Shown here in pieces: positions 48,391-57,586 of a stretch of DNA of 64,000 bases (the stretch's first letter is position 1; every line of letters starts with the position of its first letter). The notes beneath the pieces were generated by a model, which was given only the letters and a program-made list of their open reading frames with translations, ran no database searches and was not told the DNA's origin. The translations under genes were made by a program, and so were the position numbers. Source of the DNA: Rhodocytophaga rosea (lineage in GTDB: Bacteria; Bacteroidota; Bacteroidia; Cytophagales; 172606-1); contig NZ_CP048222.1 in NCBI RefSeq assembly GCF_010119975.1, forward strand, positions 186,001-250,000, in the 5' to 3' direction.

Positions 48391-48770
48391 TTGTCAACTT
48401 GAAGATCACCTTATCTTCTATAGATCAGTTCAGTTAGCTCCATTTATTATCTAGGCGAGCGGTAATAATTCCAATATAATATGAAAATAAATAGTCACAA
48501 ACTACAGTTAGCTGTAGATGCGTTGTGTCAGTTAAGTGCCTTCTAAGTATACGCAGTTCACCAATCCGACTCGGCGACTGTCATGTTCAGCTTATACTGA
48601 TGCCTATCTTGAAATGTTTGGAAAAGCGCTTTTTGATACTACTCAGTTGAGTGTAGTTATATAATTAATAGATACACATGTAGTGGTATCCTAGATTTCT
48701 ACCTACAAGAAATTGCTATAGCTTTGCGCCCATCATACACTATAAGATGTTGAGACCTTTGGTTAGACGA
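48391..48770. other. Spacer between precursor and radical SAM genes
   Basis: No intact gene is seen. Short readable pieces (SHKLQLAVDALCQLS) may be transposase debris, which would explain the unusually long gap between precursor and maturase. Confidence 0.35.
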
Positions 48771-49022
48771 CTAGGTTGTACGATCAAAAGTTCCACGATC
48801 ATAATGATCTCCATCTCTATCATAAGTCCTGTCAAAACCGCCATCTCTATCATAATCTGATTTATATTTTTCTACAATATCAGATTCGCGTATTGTTGTA
48901 ATAAAATCTTCCAAGCTTGGAATTTTTGAATGTAGAACATTTTCAAATTTTTCTCCAGCCCTGGCCTCTGAATTATTCTCAAAAGCAACTTGCTTTAACA
49001 TTTTATTTTTTCTTGAGCTCAT
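48771..49022 (-). CDS. RiPP precursor with five [YF]-D-R motifs
   Basis: This 83-aa peptide has a leader (MSSRKNKMLKQVAFEN to about residue 53) and a C-terminal core made of YDRD, FDRT, YDRD, YDRG and FDRT separated by short Gly/Asp spacers. Such aromatic-x-Arg/Lys/Asn triplets are the crosslink sites of cyclophane-forming radical SAM enzymes, one of which is encoded downstream in the same direction. Arg is also the substrate of the peptide arginase in the same unit. A complex repeat region lies immediately upstream of its ATG. No such precursor is known to me by name. Confidence 0.82.
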   Translation of the reverse strand: MSSRKNKMLKQVAFENNSEARAGEKFENVLHSKIPSLEDFITTIRESDIVEKYKSDYDRDGGFDRTYDRDGDHYDRGTFDRTT

Positions 49023-49027
49023 AGAAG

Positions 49028-49087
49028 TATTTACATTAATTTATGGTAAATAACTAATTATGGTAAATAACTAAATTAATGTAAATA
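49028..49087. promoter_or_regulatory. Nested 16-bp inverted and direct repeats upstream of the RiPP precursor
   Basis: A perfect 16-bp inverted repeat, TATTTACATTAATTTA at 49028-49043 and its complement at 49072-49087, encloses two 16-bp direct repeats TTATGGTAAATAACTA at 49041-49056 and 49058-49073. The structure ends 5 bases before the precursor ATG (minus strand). It probably binds a regulator, or forms a hairpin that controls translation of the precursor. Confidence 0.6.
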
Positions 49088-49201
49088 TTCAAATCTTTCT
49101 TTAAAAATTTATTATTAACTTCTTGACTAATTGTAAGCTGCCAAGTTTTTCAGACAGAAGCTAAGAAGAAAAACTTACTCAGTTAAGTTACTAGTTCGCT
49201 T

Positions 49202-49522
49202 TCATTCTCCTACTGAGGATATTTCTATTTTGTTTGCAAGCTCTGCACCGTTGCCTAAAATCGTGAGAATCGGTTCTTTCTCACGATTTAAATTCTTATT
49301 ATCATAAATAGCTGCCCACTTGATACCAAATTGTGAATGTTCTATGTACCAATAGATTCTATTGCGCCAGTATACAAATCCTTTCACTGGCTCCTTCTGT
49401 CCCAGGAATTTGGAGTAAAAGTCCTGCTTTCTAGTTTTAGATTGGGCCGCATCTGAAAAAAAATAAATAACTATTTTGTACTTGGAGCCTTTCAGGTCTT
49501 TTGGGGGCAAATTTTTTTTCAT
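49202..49522 (-). CDS. Copy 3 (intact) of a small repeated protein family
   Basis: This 106-aa protein starts MKKNLPPKDLKGSKYK and contains KTRKQDFYSKFLGQKEPVKG, VYWRNRIYWYIEHSQFGIKW, AAIYDNKN and LTILGNG. It is basic, aromatic-rich and without known motifs. Two decayed copies are in the same window (911-1222 and 18801-19067), all on the minus strand. The family is unknown to me. Recurrence on accessory DNA suggests it is part of, or linked to, a mobile unit. Confidence 0.65.
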   Translation of the reverse strand: MKKNLPPKDLKGSKYKIVIYFFSDAAQSKTRKQDFYSKFLGQKEPVKGFVYWRNRIYWYIEHSQFGIKWAAIYDNKNLNREKEPILTILGNGAELANKIEISSVGE

Positions 49523-49874
49523 AGGTTTATTAAGGATGGTTAAAGGATATTTTCTAGCCTTTTAATATGCATATCTGTGGCAAATACGTAGCTACAGCAA
49601 AGCTCTACCTACAGTCACTAGTGTAGAAGTCAATTTATGCGGCCGCACACAGTACATCTCTTTCTTTTAGATTATTATTTTTAGTGTTCAAACTGCAGGT
49701 AAATTATTTTCCTGATTTTTTTCCCTTTGATTTTTATTGAGTGTTATTTATTCAATTGTTACTATCATAGAAAAGTTATCCACATAATCCACATCTCTAT
49801 CATTTTAAACTTTCGTTTAAAACTCTCTTAAAAGAAAGTGTCGGTAACTTTTACTGAGGACAAAAAGAAAGATA
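49523..49874. other. Non-coding spacer at the start of the conjugative region
   Basis: No gene is seen. It holds a TTATCCACATAATCC stretch near 49785 with many AT-rich runs. Confidence 0.35.
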
Positions 49875-50393
49875 TTAGGGAATATGCCCTCCTGCTTTAT
49901 AAATGGCCATATTTGCAAGACTCATAGGGGGTGCCATAAACTTTATGTTCTTTCCTCTATTCACAGGGTTATTCACAGAGGGCGGAGAGGTAAATTCTGA
50001 AAATTTTATAATGTCCCTACATAGCTCAATTTCTATACAAGGGGTAAGGGTTTTACCATCGAAACTATGGGCAGTTAGTTTCTTTTTTACCAAGCCTGCC
50101 TGCATCAGGCGTAAGAGGTGATTATAGGCAGTTTTCACACAGCAGCCGGCCAACTTAGATAGATTGCCCATGGTGATATAGAGCTTTGCTTTGGAAGCAC
50201 TATGATGCCTGAATTTGGAGACATAATCTTCCAGTATTTTGTTGATAGTTGTTATCTGAGATGTCGTGACAGTTTCACCATAGCTTTTGCCTTTATTATA
50301 GGTTTTGATTTTAAGAAAGGCTGCTTTTTGTGATTGCCACAGGTCAATTTTCCTTATTTTTGTTTGTAGGGGACTTGATTGTTTATTTGCCAT
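49875..50393 (-). CDS. Winged-helix DNA-binding protein
   Basis: This 172-aa basic protein has a helix-turn-helix (GNLSKLAGCCVKTAYNHLLR followed by LMQAGLVKKK, the wing). Small winged-helix proteins of this type occur on Bacteroidota plasmids and integrative elements, in replication or transfer control. The target is not visible. Confidence 0.6.
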   Translation of the reverse strand: MANKQSSPLQTKIRKIDLWQSQKAAFLKIKTYNKGKSYGETVTTSQITTINKILEDYVSKFRHHSASKAKLYITMGNLSKLAGCCVKTAYNHLLRLMQAGLVKKKLTAHSFDGKTLTPCIEIELCRDIIKFSEFTSPPSVNNPVNRGKNIKFMAPPMSLANMAIYKAGGHIP

Positions 50394-50666
50394 TTATTTA
50401 AAAATTTATTGTGGTTTAACGAAAAATATTGATTTTGAATAAAATTGTAGAAAACTCATTTTTCTCTTGAATATGTATTATCAAACAGTTACATTTGTCT
50501 ATATCAAAATGGCTTGTAAACGGCTGTTTTTTTCATATCCAATTAGACAAAAGGCTACCCTTTGGATATAAAAAATCCAATATGATCTAAGAATCACATC
50601 TTCGAATCTTAGGTTTAGTCATTTACAAACAATGTTGCCACATTGCTTTTGATATCTTGCAAAAAT

Positions 50667-50705
50667 CAAATGCCAGTGATTGGGGAATTGCTGGCATTTT
50701 TTATT
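50667..50705 (+). terminator. Intrinsic terminator
   Basis: A stem TGCCAG / CTGGCA (50671-50676, 50691-50696) with A-run before and TTTTTTATTG after. It lies between the two divergent-context minus-strand HTH genes and could also act on leftward transcripts from 51041. Confidence 0.6.
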
Positions 50706-50720
50706 GTTTGTACTTTTAAT

Positions 50721-51041
50721 TTATGCCTCTAAACCCGCAGCGCTTTCTTTCGCCTGTAGTATCAAGCGGTTTCGGCGCGTTTTAAATTTTTCATCTTCTA
50801 ATCGTTGTTCTTCTGCTTCTTTCATCCATCGTTCAAGCTCGGTATAAGGAATCAAGAGTACCCTCCCCTCCTTTCTGTGAGCTAATTGCATCTTTAAACA
50901 TTTTTGAATAATGACATGTGCCTCAAGCCCTGTTCTTTTAGCAAATTCGATATGGGTAAGTAAACTTGCTTTCTGGGCCTTTAAGGTCTCTTCCTGCAAC
51001 TCGATAAGTTGATTCAGTTTTGCTTCTAGCTGGTCTGACAT
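50721..51041 (-). CDS. Small HTH/coiled-coil protein
   Basis: This 106-aa protein has an N-terminal coiled coil (EAKLNQLIELQEETLKAQKA). A helix-turn-helix-like segment resembling excisionase/MerR DNA-binding domains follows (LTHIEFAKRTGLEAHVIIQK, then YTELERWMKE). It is divergent from the coupling-protein gene; two GTAGT-N9-ACTAC palindromes lie in the shared upstream region. Confidence 0.6.
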   Translation of the reverse strand: MSDQLEAKLNQLIELQEETLKAQKASLLTHIEFAKRTGLEAHVIIQKCLKMQLAHRKEGRVLLIPYTELERWMKEAEEQRLEDEKFKTRRNRLILQAKESAAGLEA

Positions 51042-51116
51042 AGTAAAAATTTTTTAAGGGTATAAATGATTTAGATTATAGCACTACTCTTAAAGAGAAA
51101 ATTAATAGCGAATCTT

Positions 51117-51143
51117 AAAAGTAGTCGTAAAACAACTACTTTT
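51117..51143. promoter_or_regulatory. Palindrome GTAGT-N9-ACTAC, copy 1
   Basis: AAAAGTAGT and ACTACTTTT flank a 9-base centre (CGTAAAACA). It lies 76 bases upstream of the 106-aa HTH gene. The same dyad with the same 9-base spacing is at 51339-51361 and 54033-54059. Confidence 0.55.
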
Positions 51144-51338
51144 TTGTCAAAAAATCCAACCTTTATCAGAGAAAAATTTCCACACACTCATAAGACATCT
51201 TTAACTTACTACATACCAATTGATTACTTATCAAGTCGAAGATTATACATTTATTTTATGGTTTTTAAATAATAGACTTCCATTGGCATGGGTGGCTTTC
51301 AAACAAAATCAGCAAACAAAACTTTGAAAACTATTAAA

Positions 51339-51361
51339 AAGTAGTTTATATTCGACTACTT
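51339..51361. promoter_or_regulatory. Palindrome GTAGT-N9-ACTAC, copy 2
   Basis: AAGTAGT and ACTACTT flank TTATATTCG. It ends 26 bases before the coupling-protein ATG, a position expected for a repressor site over the promoter. Confidence 0.6.
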
Positions 51362-51386
51362 ATATTTTCCTCTAAATTTATATACT

Positions 51387-53498
51387 ATGCTTAGCAATCA
51401 GGAAAGAGAATCTTTAACCCTTCAGCAATATTGGTATATCCTTGCGTCTGTGTTAGTTGCTTTATTACATTATTTCCTATTGATTTTCACTCATATAGCT
51501 CATTTCATTCCTTTTGAGGTATTTGAGCCTCTAAAAAACACCTATCTTTTTCTCATTCAAAAAGTATCCTGGCTGATTAACCCATGGTATATCGCAGTAA
51601 TAATACTAATAGGAACCACCTTCTATGGACTAGGCACCAGAGGTGTTAAGAGTACGAGCATCACTGCAGGGCAAGTAAGAAATACCTTGATCGTAGGATT
51701 ACTTCTTATGACTTTCACCGCTTGTTCACTTTGGTTTGTCCCTTCACTGTTAAAAAATCCAGTTTTAGTTATAAGCTATATCATAATACATTTTATTGGG
51801 CAAATCATACTAGCCAAAGGTGCTACACATTATAGCCGGATTTTTAGCCATAATCTGCAAAATGATTTGTTCAATGAAGACAATGAAAGTTTCCCTCAGG
51901 AAGAGCGGTTATTAGAAACCCAAAACTCGGTAAACATACCCACACAGTACCAGCTGAAAGGAAAACTGCGGAATGGATGGCTCAATATTGTAAATCCATT
52001 CAGGGGTGTAATGGTATTGGGTATTCCGGGCTCAGGAAAAACTTTTTCAGTTTTAGTTCCTGCTATTGAGCAATGTATAGCAAAGGGTTATACAGCAATG
52101 GTGTATGACATTAAATTTCCGGATTTATCTAAAGTTGCTTTGCAAGCCTTGCTTCAAAACAAAGGGCAGTACCATGTTTCGCCAAAGTTTTATGTTATCA
52201 ACTTTGATGATGTGGAACGCAGCCACCGGTGTAATCCTTTGCTGCCAGAACTGATGACCGACATCATTGATGCTTATGAATCCGCTCAAACGATTATGTT
52301 TAATCTCAACCGTACCTGGATACAGAAACAGGGTGATTTCTTTGTGGATTCAGCAATCAATTTTGTTACGGCTGTGATCTGGGTATTGAAGAGGATTGAT
52401 GAAAGGCAGAAGCTTGAATATGAGCAAGCCATTGGGATGTGGAATTCAACTAACGGAACTGCCAAACCTCTACCCCCTCCTACTGTTTGCACGTTCCCAC
52501 ATGTGATTGAATTTGCCAACAGAGAATACGATAAAATTTTTCCAGTTCTGCTCAACTATCCTGAAATTGAGAATTATGCCCGTATGTTTGCAGATGCTTT
52601 CCGCAATGGGGCTATGGAGCAATTAGAAGGACAGATTGCTTCTGCCCGAAACGGAATGGCTCGCCTGGTCTCCCCTACTCTGTATTGGGTCATGTCAGGC
52701 AATGATTTCACATTAGATATCAATGATCCGGAGCATCCTAAAATTGTTTGTATTGGCAATAATCCGCAACGGCAAGGAATTTACGGTGCTGCCTTATCTT
52801 TATACAATGCCAGGTTGATTACCCTAATCAATAAGAAAAATAAGCTAAAGAGTGCTTTATTTATTGATGAATTACCTACACTTTATTTTAAAGGCTTAGA
52901 TCAGCTGATTGCCACAGCCAGATCGAATAAAGTGGCTACTTTTTTAGGAATTCAGGATTTTAGCCAGCTGGAAAGGGATTACGGCACAAAAGAAGCCAAA
53001 GTAATTGAGGGGATTATTGGAAACTTGTTTGCAGGTCAGGTGACCGGACCAAGCGCAGAGGGCTTAAGCAAACGCTTTGGTAAAACCAATCAGATGAAAG
53101 AATCCATTACTCAAAGTAAGAATGACACTACCATTAACCGAAGCACCCAATTACAGGAAGTAATCCCGGCAAGCAAAATCTCAGCCTTAAGCCAGGGTTG
53201 GATGGTTGGATCTGTAGCCGATGATATGGGTGCAGAAATTAAAACAAAAATGTTCCACGCTAAACTTCTGGTACAACCTAGTGATAAACCACTTCCAGAA
53301 ATGCCTATCATTTATGATTTTGAGAAACTAAAAAAAAATATACCTACTGAAGAAAAGACCTCCATTGAAGCTTTCAAAACGCAACTAATCTTCAATAATC
53401 TTGAAAAAATTAAGCGTGAAGTAGATCTGCTACTCACTAAGGAAATGGAGCGATTACCTGACCATTTACGGCAAGGATTTCAAAAAACAACTACTTAG
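51387..53498 (+). CDS. TraG/VirD4-type conjugative coupling protein
   Basis: This 703-aa protein has four N-terminal hydrophobic segments (residues about 15-150). The coupling-protein ATPase domain follows with Walker A GIPGSGKTFS (about 212-219), DIKFPDL, Walker B ALFIDELPTLYF (about 491-502) and IQDFSQLERDYG. The family is the Bacteroidota YWFCY/TraG group that brings relaxase-DNA complexes to the type IV secretion channel at the inner membrane. No relaxase or T4SS gene is in the window, so this is part of a larger transfer region. The promoter carries the palindrome at 51339-51361. Confidence 0.9.
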   Translation: MLSNQERESLTLQQYWYILASVLVALLHYFLLIFTHIAHFIPFEVFEPLKNTYLFLIQKVSWLINPWYIAVIILIGTTFYGLGTRGVKSTSITAGQVRNTLIVGLLLMTFTACSLWFVPSLLKNPVLVISYIIIHFIGQIILAKGATHYSRIFSHNLQNDLFNEDNESFPQEERLLETQNSVNIPTQYQLKGKLRNGWLNIVNPFRGVMVLGIPGSGKTFSVLVPAIEQCIAKGYTAMVYDIKFPDLSKVALQALLQNKGQYHVSPKFYVINFDDVERSHRCNPLLPELMTDIIDAYESAQTIMFNLNRTWIQKQGDFFVDSAINFVTAVIWVLKRIDERQKLEYEQAIGMWNSTNGTAKPLPPPTVCTFPHVIEFANREYDKIFPVLLNYPEIENYARMFADAFRNGAMEQLEGQIASARNGMARLVSPTLYWVMSGNDFTLDINDPEHPKIVCIGNNPQRQGIYGAALSLYNARLITLINKKNKLKSALFIDELPTLYFKGLDQLIATARSNKVATFLGIQDFSQLERDYGTKEAKVIEGIIGNLFAGQVTGPSAEGLSKRFGKTNQMKESITQSKNDTTINRSTQLQEVIPASKISALSQGWMVGSVADDMGAEIKTKMFHAKLLVQPSDKPLPEMPIIYDFEKLKKNIPTEEKTSIEAFKTQLIFNNLEKIKREVDLLLTKEMERLPDHLRQGFQKTTT

Positions 53499-53616
53499 TT
53501 TTTTCTTATAACTGAATTTTGATTGTATCTATCATTACATAATGAAATTAAAGGAAGAAATAGCAAAAGCCATCCACAAAACGAATACCGGTATTTGTGA
53601 AATGAATCTATTCCTA

Positions 53617-53886
53617 CTAGCAGTCGCAGGTAAAATCTTCAATATCATAGCCAGGAGCCGGAATGCCATCTATGTTTACTACCTGGTCCAGGCGTATTTC
53701 CTCGCCGGTAACAAGTCGCATAAAAGGTACTCCCTTTAATTCAGATATTTCCTTAATGATGGAAGTAGTAGATAGGAGTTCATGGAGAGGGCTAAAATAG
53801 AGAATGCCCACATACTTTTTTCGCTCTATGAGTGCGTCAATCTGCTGCCTAAATTCACTTGTAATGGGTTGATAAGGTGTTTCCAT
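53617..53886 (-). CDS. Rof-like (Rho-binding antiterminator type) small protein
   Basis: With the ATG at 53884-53886 the 89-aa protein begins METPYQPITSEFRQQIDALI and later has FMRLVTGEEIRLDQVVNIDG, an Sm-like/OB pattern resembling Rof proteins. It ends with a Cys-Asp-Cys tail (DFTCDC). A longer frame to 53925 is less likely. Rof binds Rho and inhibits termination; the assignment is tentative. Confidence 0.45.
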   Translation of the reverse strand: METPYQPITSEFRQQIDALIERKKYVGILYFSPLHELLSTTSIIKEISELKGVPFMRLVTGEEIRLDQVVNIDGIPAPGYDIEDFTCDC

Positions 53887-54032
53887 AGGATGTCCTTTTT
53901 GTAAAAAATGAAAGATCATAAGCATTATTTACTTTAATAAAAGAACATCCTTTGATTGATAAAAGTTACCTACTCATTTTCTCTTTCTAATACTGCCTGC
54001 TTACAAAATAATATTGAACAAAATTTACTTGC

Positions 54033-54059
54033 AAATGTAGTCGTAATTCGACTACATTT
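54033..54059. promoter_or_regulatory. Palindrome GTAGT-N9-ACTAC, copy 3
   Basis: AAATGTAGT and ACTACATTT flank CGTAATTCG, and the inner CG/CG extends the symmetry. It ends 13 bases before the ATG of the 285-aa gene. Confidence 0.6.
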
Positions 54060-54072
54060 ATAAAAAAAAGCT

Positions 54073-54930
54073 ATGGAAGAAAACATGCATTCACTTTTAC
54101 CCGATGAATCAGATGATGTAAATCACAATTCAGGGCAGCATCAAGAGGAAATTCATTTTTTAAATGAGGATACCAGCCAGAATTTTTTAGAAGATGAACA
54201 TAGTCTGTATAGCACGCCACCTGCAGAAAATGCCCATTTTTTAGAGATGTACAAGAAAATAGTAGGGATTGAACTACTTGCGGAAGATGAAGAAATAAAG
54301 CAATTAATCAGACAATTTGAGGCTGAAAGTTTACTGAATCTTCAGCAGCTAGATATTTCTATATCAGAACTTGTATACAACGGTACATTGCTTTCCCTTT
54401 CTTCACTCATACCAGCTAAAGTTGGGATTCAGCTGACGGGACTAGTACAGCCTTTAGTTTTGCTGATTCAACCAGGGTTGACAGATGCTCATGTTATTCA
54501 TCTAACACCTACACCTTATGCAAAGTGCCTCTCTCCTATTCCACTTACGCTTACACAACAAGACGCCATAAAAGGGACCGCTCCCTTTTTCATGTTCAAA
54601 CGTGTAGTTGATGGAGTGCAATCACAGACATTTGAGTATAAAAGGAATGAGCTATGGGATACGTTGACCTTATCAGTTTCTATTCAAAAGAAGCTTTTTA
54701 AAGAACTGATGGAGGTGATAAAGTACAAACCCCTAGAGGCAGAAAAATGGGTACAGAATCAATACTGGACAACGGAACGGTCTGAGAAAGCAGTAAAGAT
54801 TATTGATTGTATTTTTCCTGTACAACTTGGCCTCTTCACCGGCTTACACTTGCTGTTCTATCCGTTTGAATGCCTCCATCGGTTTCCTCATCTGCAGGCA
54901 ACAGTACAATCCAGACTGTTTGAACAATAA
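54073..54930 (+). CDS. Unrecognised 285-aa protein of the conjugative region
   Basis: The N-terminal about 55 residues are acidic and probably disordered (LLPDESDDVNHNSGQHQEEI). The rest is mainly helical with a hydrophobic C-terminus (LGLFTGLHLLFYPFECLHRF) that could associate with membrane. No motif is recognised. It shares an operator-like palindrome with the coupling-protein gene and precedes the primase gene by about 100 bases, so it is probably a plasmid or transfer accessory. Confidence 0.6.
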   Translation: MEENMHSLLPDESDDVNHNSGQHQEEIHFLNEDTSQNFLEDEHSLYSTPPAENAHFLEMYKKIVGIELLAEDEEIKQLIRQFEAESLLNLQQLDISISELVYNGTLLSLSSLIPAKVGIQLTGLVQPLVLLIQPGLTDAHVIHLTPTPYAKCLSPIPLTLTQQDAIKGTAPFFMFKRVVDGVQSQTFEYKRNELWDTLTLSVSIQKKLFKELMEVIKYKPLEAEKWVQNQYWTTERSEKAVKIIDCIFPVQLGLFTGLHLLFYPFECLHRFPHLQATVQSRLFEQ

Positions 54931-55029
54931 CAACCATTCCTGACTGCAGGCATCTATTCAGAATTCATAGCTCTACATAGATCAGATAGATCTACTTCAT
55001 ACACATTATCCACCTTCAACCAGATTTTT

Positions 55030-56991
55030 ATGTATACAATCGATTGGAAAGAAGCGGCCCATAATATGGACCCCTATAAAGTATTGAATGAGTTAGGTTT
55101 CCGTCATAATCCTAAAAAAGGACTATTGCAAAGTGCCAGAAGCCAGACATTTGAAAGGGAAGAAGAGAGAATAACGGTATATCCCAATCCTGGCTCTAAA
55201 GCTATTTTCATTAACCACCGTACTGATAAAAAAGGCGATGTGATTGAGCTGCTGAAATGGCAATACAACAATGATGCACGGGAAGTTAGTAAGTTTATTC
55301 ACAATCACTTTAACAGAATGCCACCTGCATCTTTAGCAGGTGATGCAAAGAAGAATAGTGAGATAAAAGATACCAAGCCGGATGACAAAACTATTGCTGA
55401 GATACAATCTAAGGAGTTAAAGGAAAAGTATGGGCTTCAAAATGCATTAAACCAACCCCAATATCTTCAATCCCGTGGATTGACCTTAGGCACCATCTTT
55501 CGTCCTGAATTCTTTAAACAGGCACTCAACTCTCTCGGCTGGAATGCTAAAGAAGAGAAAACAGTTGACGTAAACAACACGGTTTTCCCAATGCGGAATG
55601 ACTTTGGCATTACCTCCATGATTATCCGCAATGGTAGTTTTAAAGGATTTCCGGCCGGAGAGCGAAGAGATGCCATCTGGCTTTCAAACCCTCCGCTCAC
55701 TTTAAACCAGGATGTAACCATAGGGTTAGAAGAAAAGAAGATCATATTGCCTAAAGGAACAGAAGGCACCCTGGTAGCTAACCCCGAAAAGCCCGGACGT
55801 TATCAGTTTTACTTTCTGGACCCGGAAAAAAAAGACAAAGAACTTCCATACAATAAAGTGGAAGTGTGGGGAAAAGCACTCACCTGGCTGACATCTGCAT
55901 TAGACCCATTGAAAGTAAATAGAATGGTGCTAACAGAAAGTCCCATTGATGCCATGTCTTTCCACCAGCTCTCCCCTCCTAAGTCTGGTGAAACCAGGAT
56001 GTACGTAAGCACCGGTGGCCAGCCTTCTGATAAACAAACAGCTTATATCAATGAACTTGTTGGGCGGATCAGGCCAGACCAGGTGGTACTGGCTAATGAC
56101 AATGAAAAGAATGGTGTTCGATTTAATATGAATTTGATGGGATCTATAGGGCATCCAGCTATTCCCGCACAAAACCTTTTTATGGCCCGACTGGTGGAAG
56201 TAGCACCCAAAAAGGAAGATAATACCATTGCTTCATCAACCGAGCAGAAACGTAACTTGGGAGAATATCACCTTAAAATTTTTGGAGCCAAAGAACCGAA
56301 ACGAATGGAAGAAGTAGCCACTAAAATTATGGAATCCATTAATCAGTCTGTGCCAAAAGGACAAGAGCCACCGGCACGTATTACTGCCTCTAATAGCGCT
56401 CCGGGAACTGGCTCAGAAATTACGGTTGCTTTTCCGAAAAATGATCTTCTCTTGGCAGCGGCTCAGAAGGAACTAGCAGAAATAATTAACGCAGGAGCAC
56501 CAGCCGAAGTTATGAAAGTAATAAAGCCTGTTAACAAAGATTTCAATGAGGATTTACAAGCGGAAAAACTGGAGGGCAAGAAAATAAAGCATGATCTGGG
56601 TGAGGTTCCAGTCTATATGAAAACAGGGGCCAAAAATCTTTTGCAACAGCTTTCGGCTTACTCTAACAATGCCTTTGATGCACTTTTTGGCGGTATCCCC
56701 GGAAGTTTGCCCAGAATGATAGATCCACCAAATGAGAAAAAAGCTAAACCAGAACCGGATAGTAAAAAGGAATCTGCGCCAGAAGAATCAAAAAAGAAGG
56801 AGAATAATGCTAAGGATTTCTCAGCTACTCCGCAGACAAGTATGCATAAATCAACTAGTAGCACTAACCTAACTCATTCCCACAAGACAAATCATAAAGG
56901 GGATAATTCGCTTGCTGAAAAAGAGGCACCTGCACATAATGTATCGAAACAGCTGCCTCATAAACCAGGAATTCGCATGAAAATGCGATAG
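55030..56991 (+). CDS. Toprim-domain DNA primase-like protein
   Basis: This 653-aa protein has a DUF3991-like N-terminal region (DPYKVLNELGF, FINHRTDKKGDVIELLKWQY). A Toprim domain follows with the glutamate in RMVLTESPIDAMSFHQL and an acidic pair in VVLANDNEKNG. A 120-residue charged, Lys/Ser-rich tail ends the protein. Toprim primases of this type are standard on Bacteroidota plasmids and conjugative transposons, where they prime transferred single-stranded DNA. Confidence 0.83.
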   Translation: MYTIDWKEAAHNMDPYKVLNELGFRHNPKKGLLQSARSQTFEREEERITVYPNPGSKAIFINHRTDKKGDVIELLKWQYNNDAREVSKFIHNHFNRMPPASLAGDAKKNSEIKDTKPDDKTIAEIQSKELKEKYGLQNALNQPQYLQSRGLTLGTIFRPEFFKQALNSLGWNAKEEKTVDVNNTVFPMRNDFGITSMIIRNGSFKGFPAGERRDAIWLSNPPLTLNQDVTIGLEEKKIILPKGTEGTLVANPEKPGRYQFYFLDPEKKDKELPYNKVEVWGKALTWLTSALDPLKVNRMVLTESPIDAMSFHQLSPPKSGETRMYVSTGGQPSDKQTAYINELVGRIRPDQVVLANDNEKNGVRFNMNLMGSIGHPAIPAQNLFMARLVEVAPKKEDNTIASSTEQKRNLGEYHLKIFGAKEPKRMEEVATKIMESINQSVPKGQEPPARITASNSAPGTGSEITVAFPKNDLLLAAAQKELAEIINAGAPAEVMKVIKPVNKDFNEDLQAEKLEGKKIKHDLGEVPVYMKTGAKNLLQQLSAYSNNAFDALFGGIPGSLPRMIDPPNEKKAKPEPDSKKESAPEESKKKENNAKDFSATPQTSMHKSTSSTNLTHSHKTNHKGDNSLAEKEAPAHNVSKQLPHKPGIRMKMR

Positions 56992-57017
56992 CGTGAGCAG
57001 GAGATAATCAGGAAAAA

Positions 57018-57365
57018 CTACCCTTTCTGATTATCTTCCTCTTTTAGTTTAATTTGATTTAGAATGGCCTCCAGAACCTGGGCAGGAGTAACTGTAGCTG
57101 GTTTGTTAGAAAGATGAGCTAAGCGGACAAGTACATCTGCCATGGCCTTAATTTCCTCAACTGAAAAGTTTTGTGGTTCCTGCATTCTTCTGTACCAGGT
57201 AACTTTCGGAATATTGCATAACTCCCGGAATTGGGTAATAGATAATTTAGTATCGCCCTGCAAAGCTTCTTTTATAAGAAAATCTAAAGTGAGAAGGGGC
57301 ACCGGTTGAAATTTATCTTTCGTAGCCTGTTTATTTATAGGTTGCTGTTTAATATCACCTTTCAT
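57018..57365 (-). CDS. Small HTH-like plasmid protein
   Basis: This 115-aa protein has a helix-turn-helix-like core (LSITQFRELCNIPKVTWYRR followed by SVEEIKAMADVLVRLA) and a charged C-terminus. It is convergent to the primase gene and 26 bases from its end. A regulatory role is likely but the target is unknown. Confidence 0.55.
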   Translation of the reverse strand: MKGDIKQQPINKQATKDKFQPVPLLTLDFLIKEALQGDTKLSITQFRELCNIPKVTWYRRMQEPQNFSVEEIKAMADVLVRLAHLSNKPATVTPAQVLEAILNQIKLKEEDNQKG

Positions 57366-57586
57366 TACGTTTTTAGATACTTCTGACGAATAGCTTTCTT
57401 TACCATATTTGCTGTTGACTTCATTTGCTTGGCAAAGATTAAATAAGAATAGAAATTCTTAATTTAAAAGCTTAAATATTAATTATCTTTCTTTATTGCG
57501 GGTGATTTGTAATGTTTAGCACTGTTCTAATGACATTGGAGGCCGCCTATTTGGCAATTAGGATAGCAAGTTCATTATTCGACAAT

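Noticed and set aside
53542-53739. 65-codon plus-strand frame
   Set aside because: It is antisense to the Rof-like gene, which has the better family resemblance.
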